Source: Bacteriovoracaceae bacterium
Lineage (GTDB): Bacteria; Bdellovibrionota; UBA1018
Assembly: GCA_023250755.1 (NCBI GenBank)
Contig: JAHFAC010000172.1
Location: 1 to 5,063 of the forward strand
Length of the DNA stretch: 5,063 nucleotides
Direction: 5' to 3'
Shown here: positions 5,063 to 5,063 of the stretch, one piece after another
Position numbering within the stretch: position 1 is the stretch's first letter
Layout: each line of letters begins with the position of its first letter
The notes under the pieces: generated by a model
Told to the model about the DNA's origin: nothing
Databases searched by the model: none
The model's input: the letters and a program-made list of their open reading frames with translations, nothing else
Position numbers and translations under genes: made by a program

Positions 5063-5063
5063 C

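Overview
The window carries five recognisable protein genes and one unusual repeat-bounded cassette. Base composition is balanced and the genes are tightly packed, as in a bacterial chromosome. A membrane-anchored transglutaminase-like protein with a probable exported domain suggests a Gram-negative bacterium. A Bdellovibrionota or other deltaproteobacterial-type host is possible, but this is a weak inference: no rRNA, tRNA or lineage marker is present.

Layout from left to right. Positions 1-477 (+) hold the 3' end of a gene whose visible part looks like the C-terminal half of a caspase-like (C14) peptidase. It converges on a minus-strand toxin-antitoxin pair: a PIN-domain VapC-like toxin (493-939) and a Phd/YefM-like antitoxin (945-1190). 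The pair has its own promoter and a direct-repeat operator at 1197-1219. Upstream of it on the same strand is a CBS-less IMPDH/GMPR-family enzyme, best read as GMP reductase (1236-2255).

Positions 2332-2976 hold the most interesting part, a 645-bp cassette. A short gene for a four-helix-bundle protein of the 23S rRNA intervening-sequence (IVS)/bAvd family (2537-2845) lies between two long imperfect inverted repeats (92 and 106 bp, about 93% identical outside two 7-bp indels). Both arms are built from a degenerate 7-bp repeat, and the two length differences are each exactly one unit. Transcribed as a whole, the cassette would fold into a long stem with the gene in the loop. That is the architecture of a 23S rRNA IVS, yet it lies between protein genes. 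It ends 4 bp from the stop codon of the next gene.

Positions 2981-5062 (-) hold a large protein with one membrane segment, a transglutaminase-like core with a visible Cys-His-Asp triad, a proline-rich linker and a helical C-terminal region. Its reading frame stays open to the right edge, so the N-terminus is probably outside the window.

Apart from the toxin-antitoxin pair, no common pathway links the genes. The cassette looks like an insertion into the roughly 700-bp space between the transglutaminase-like gene and the GMP reductase gene.
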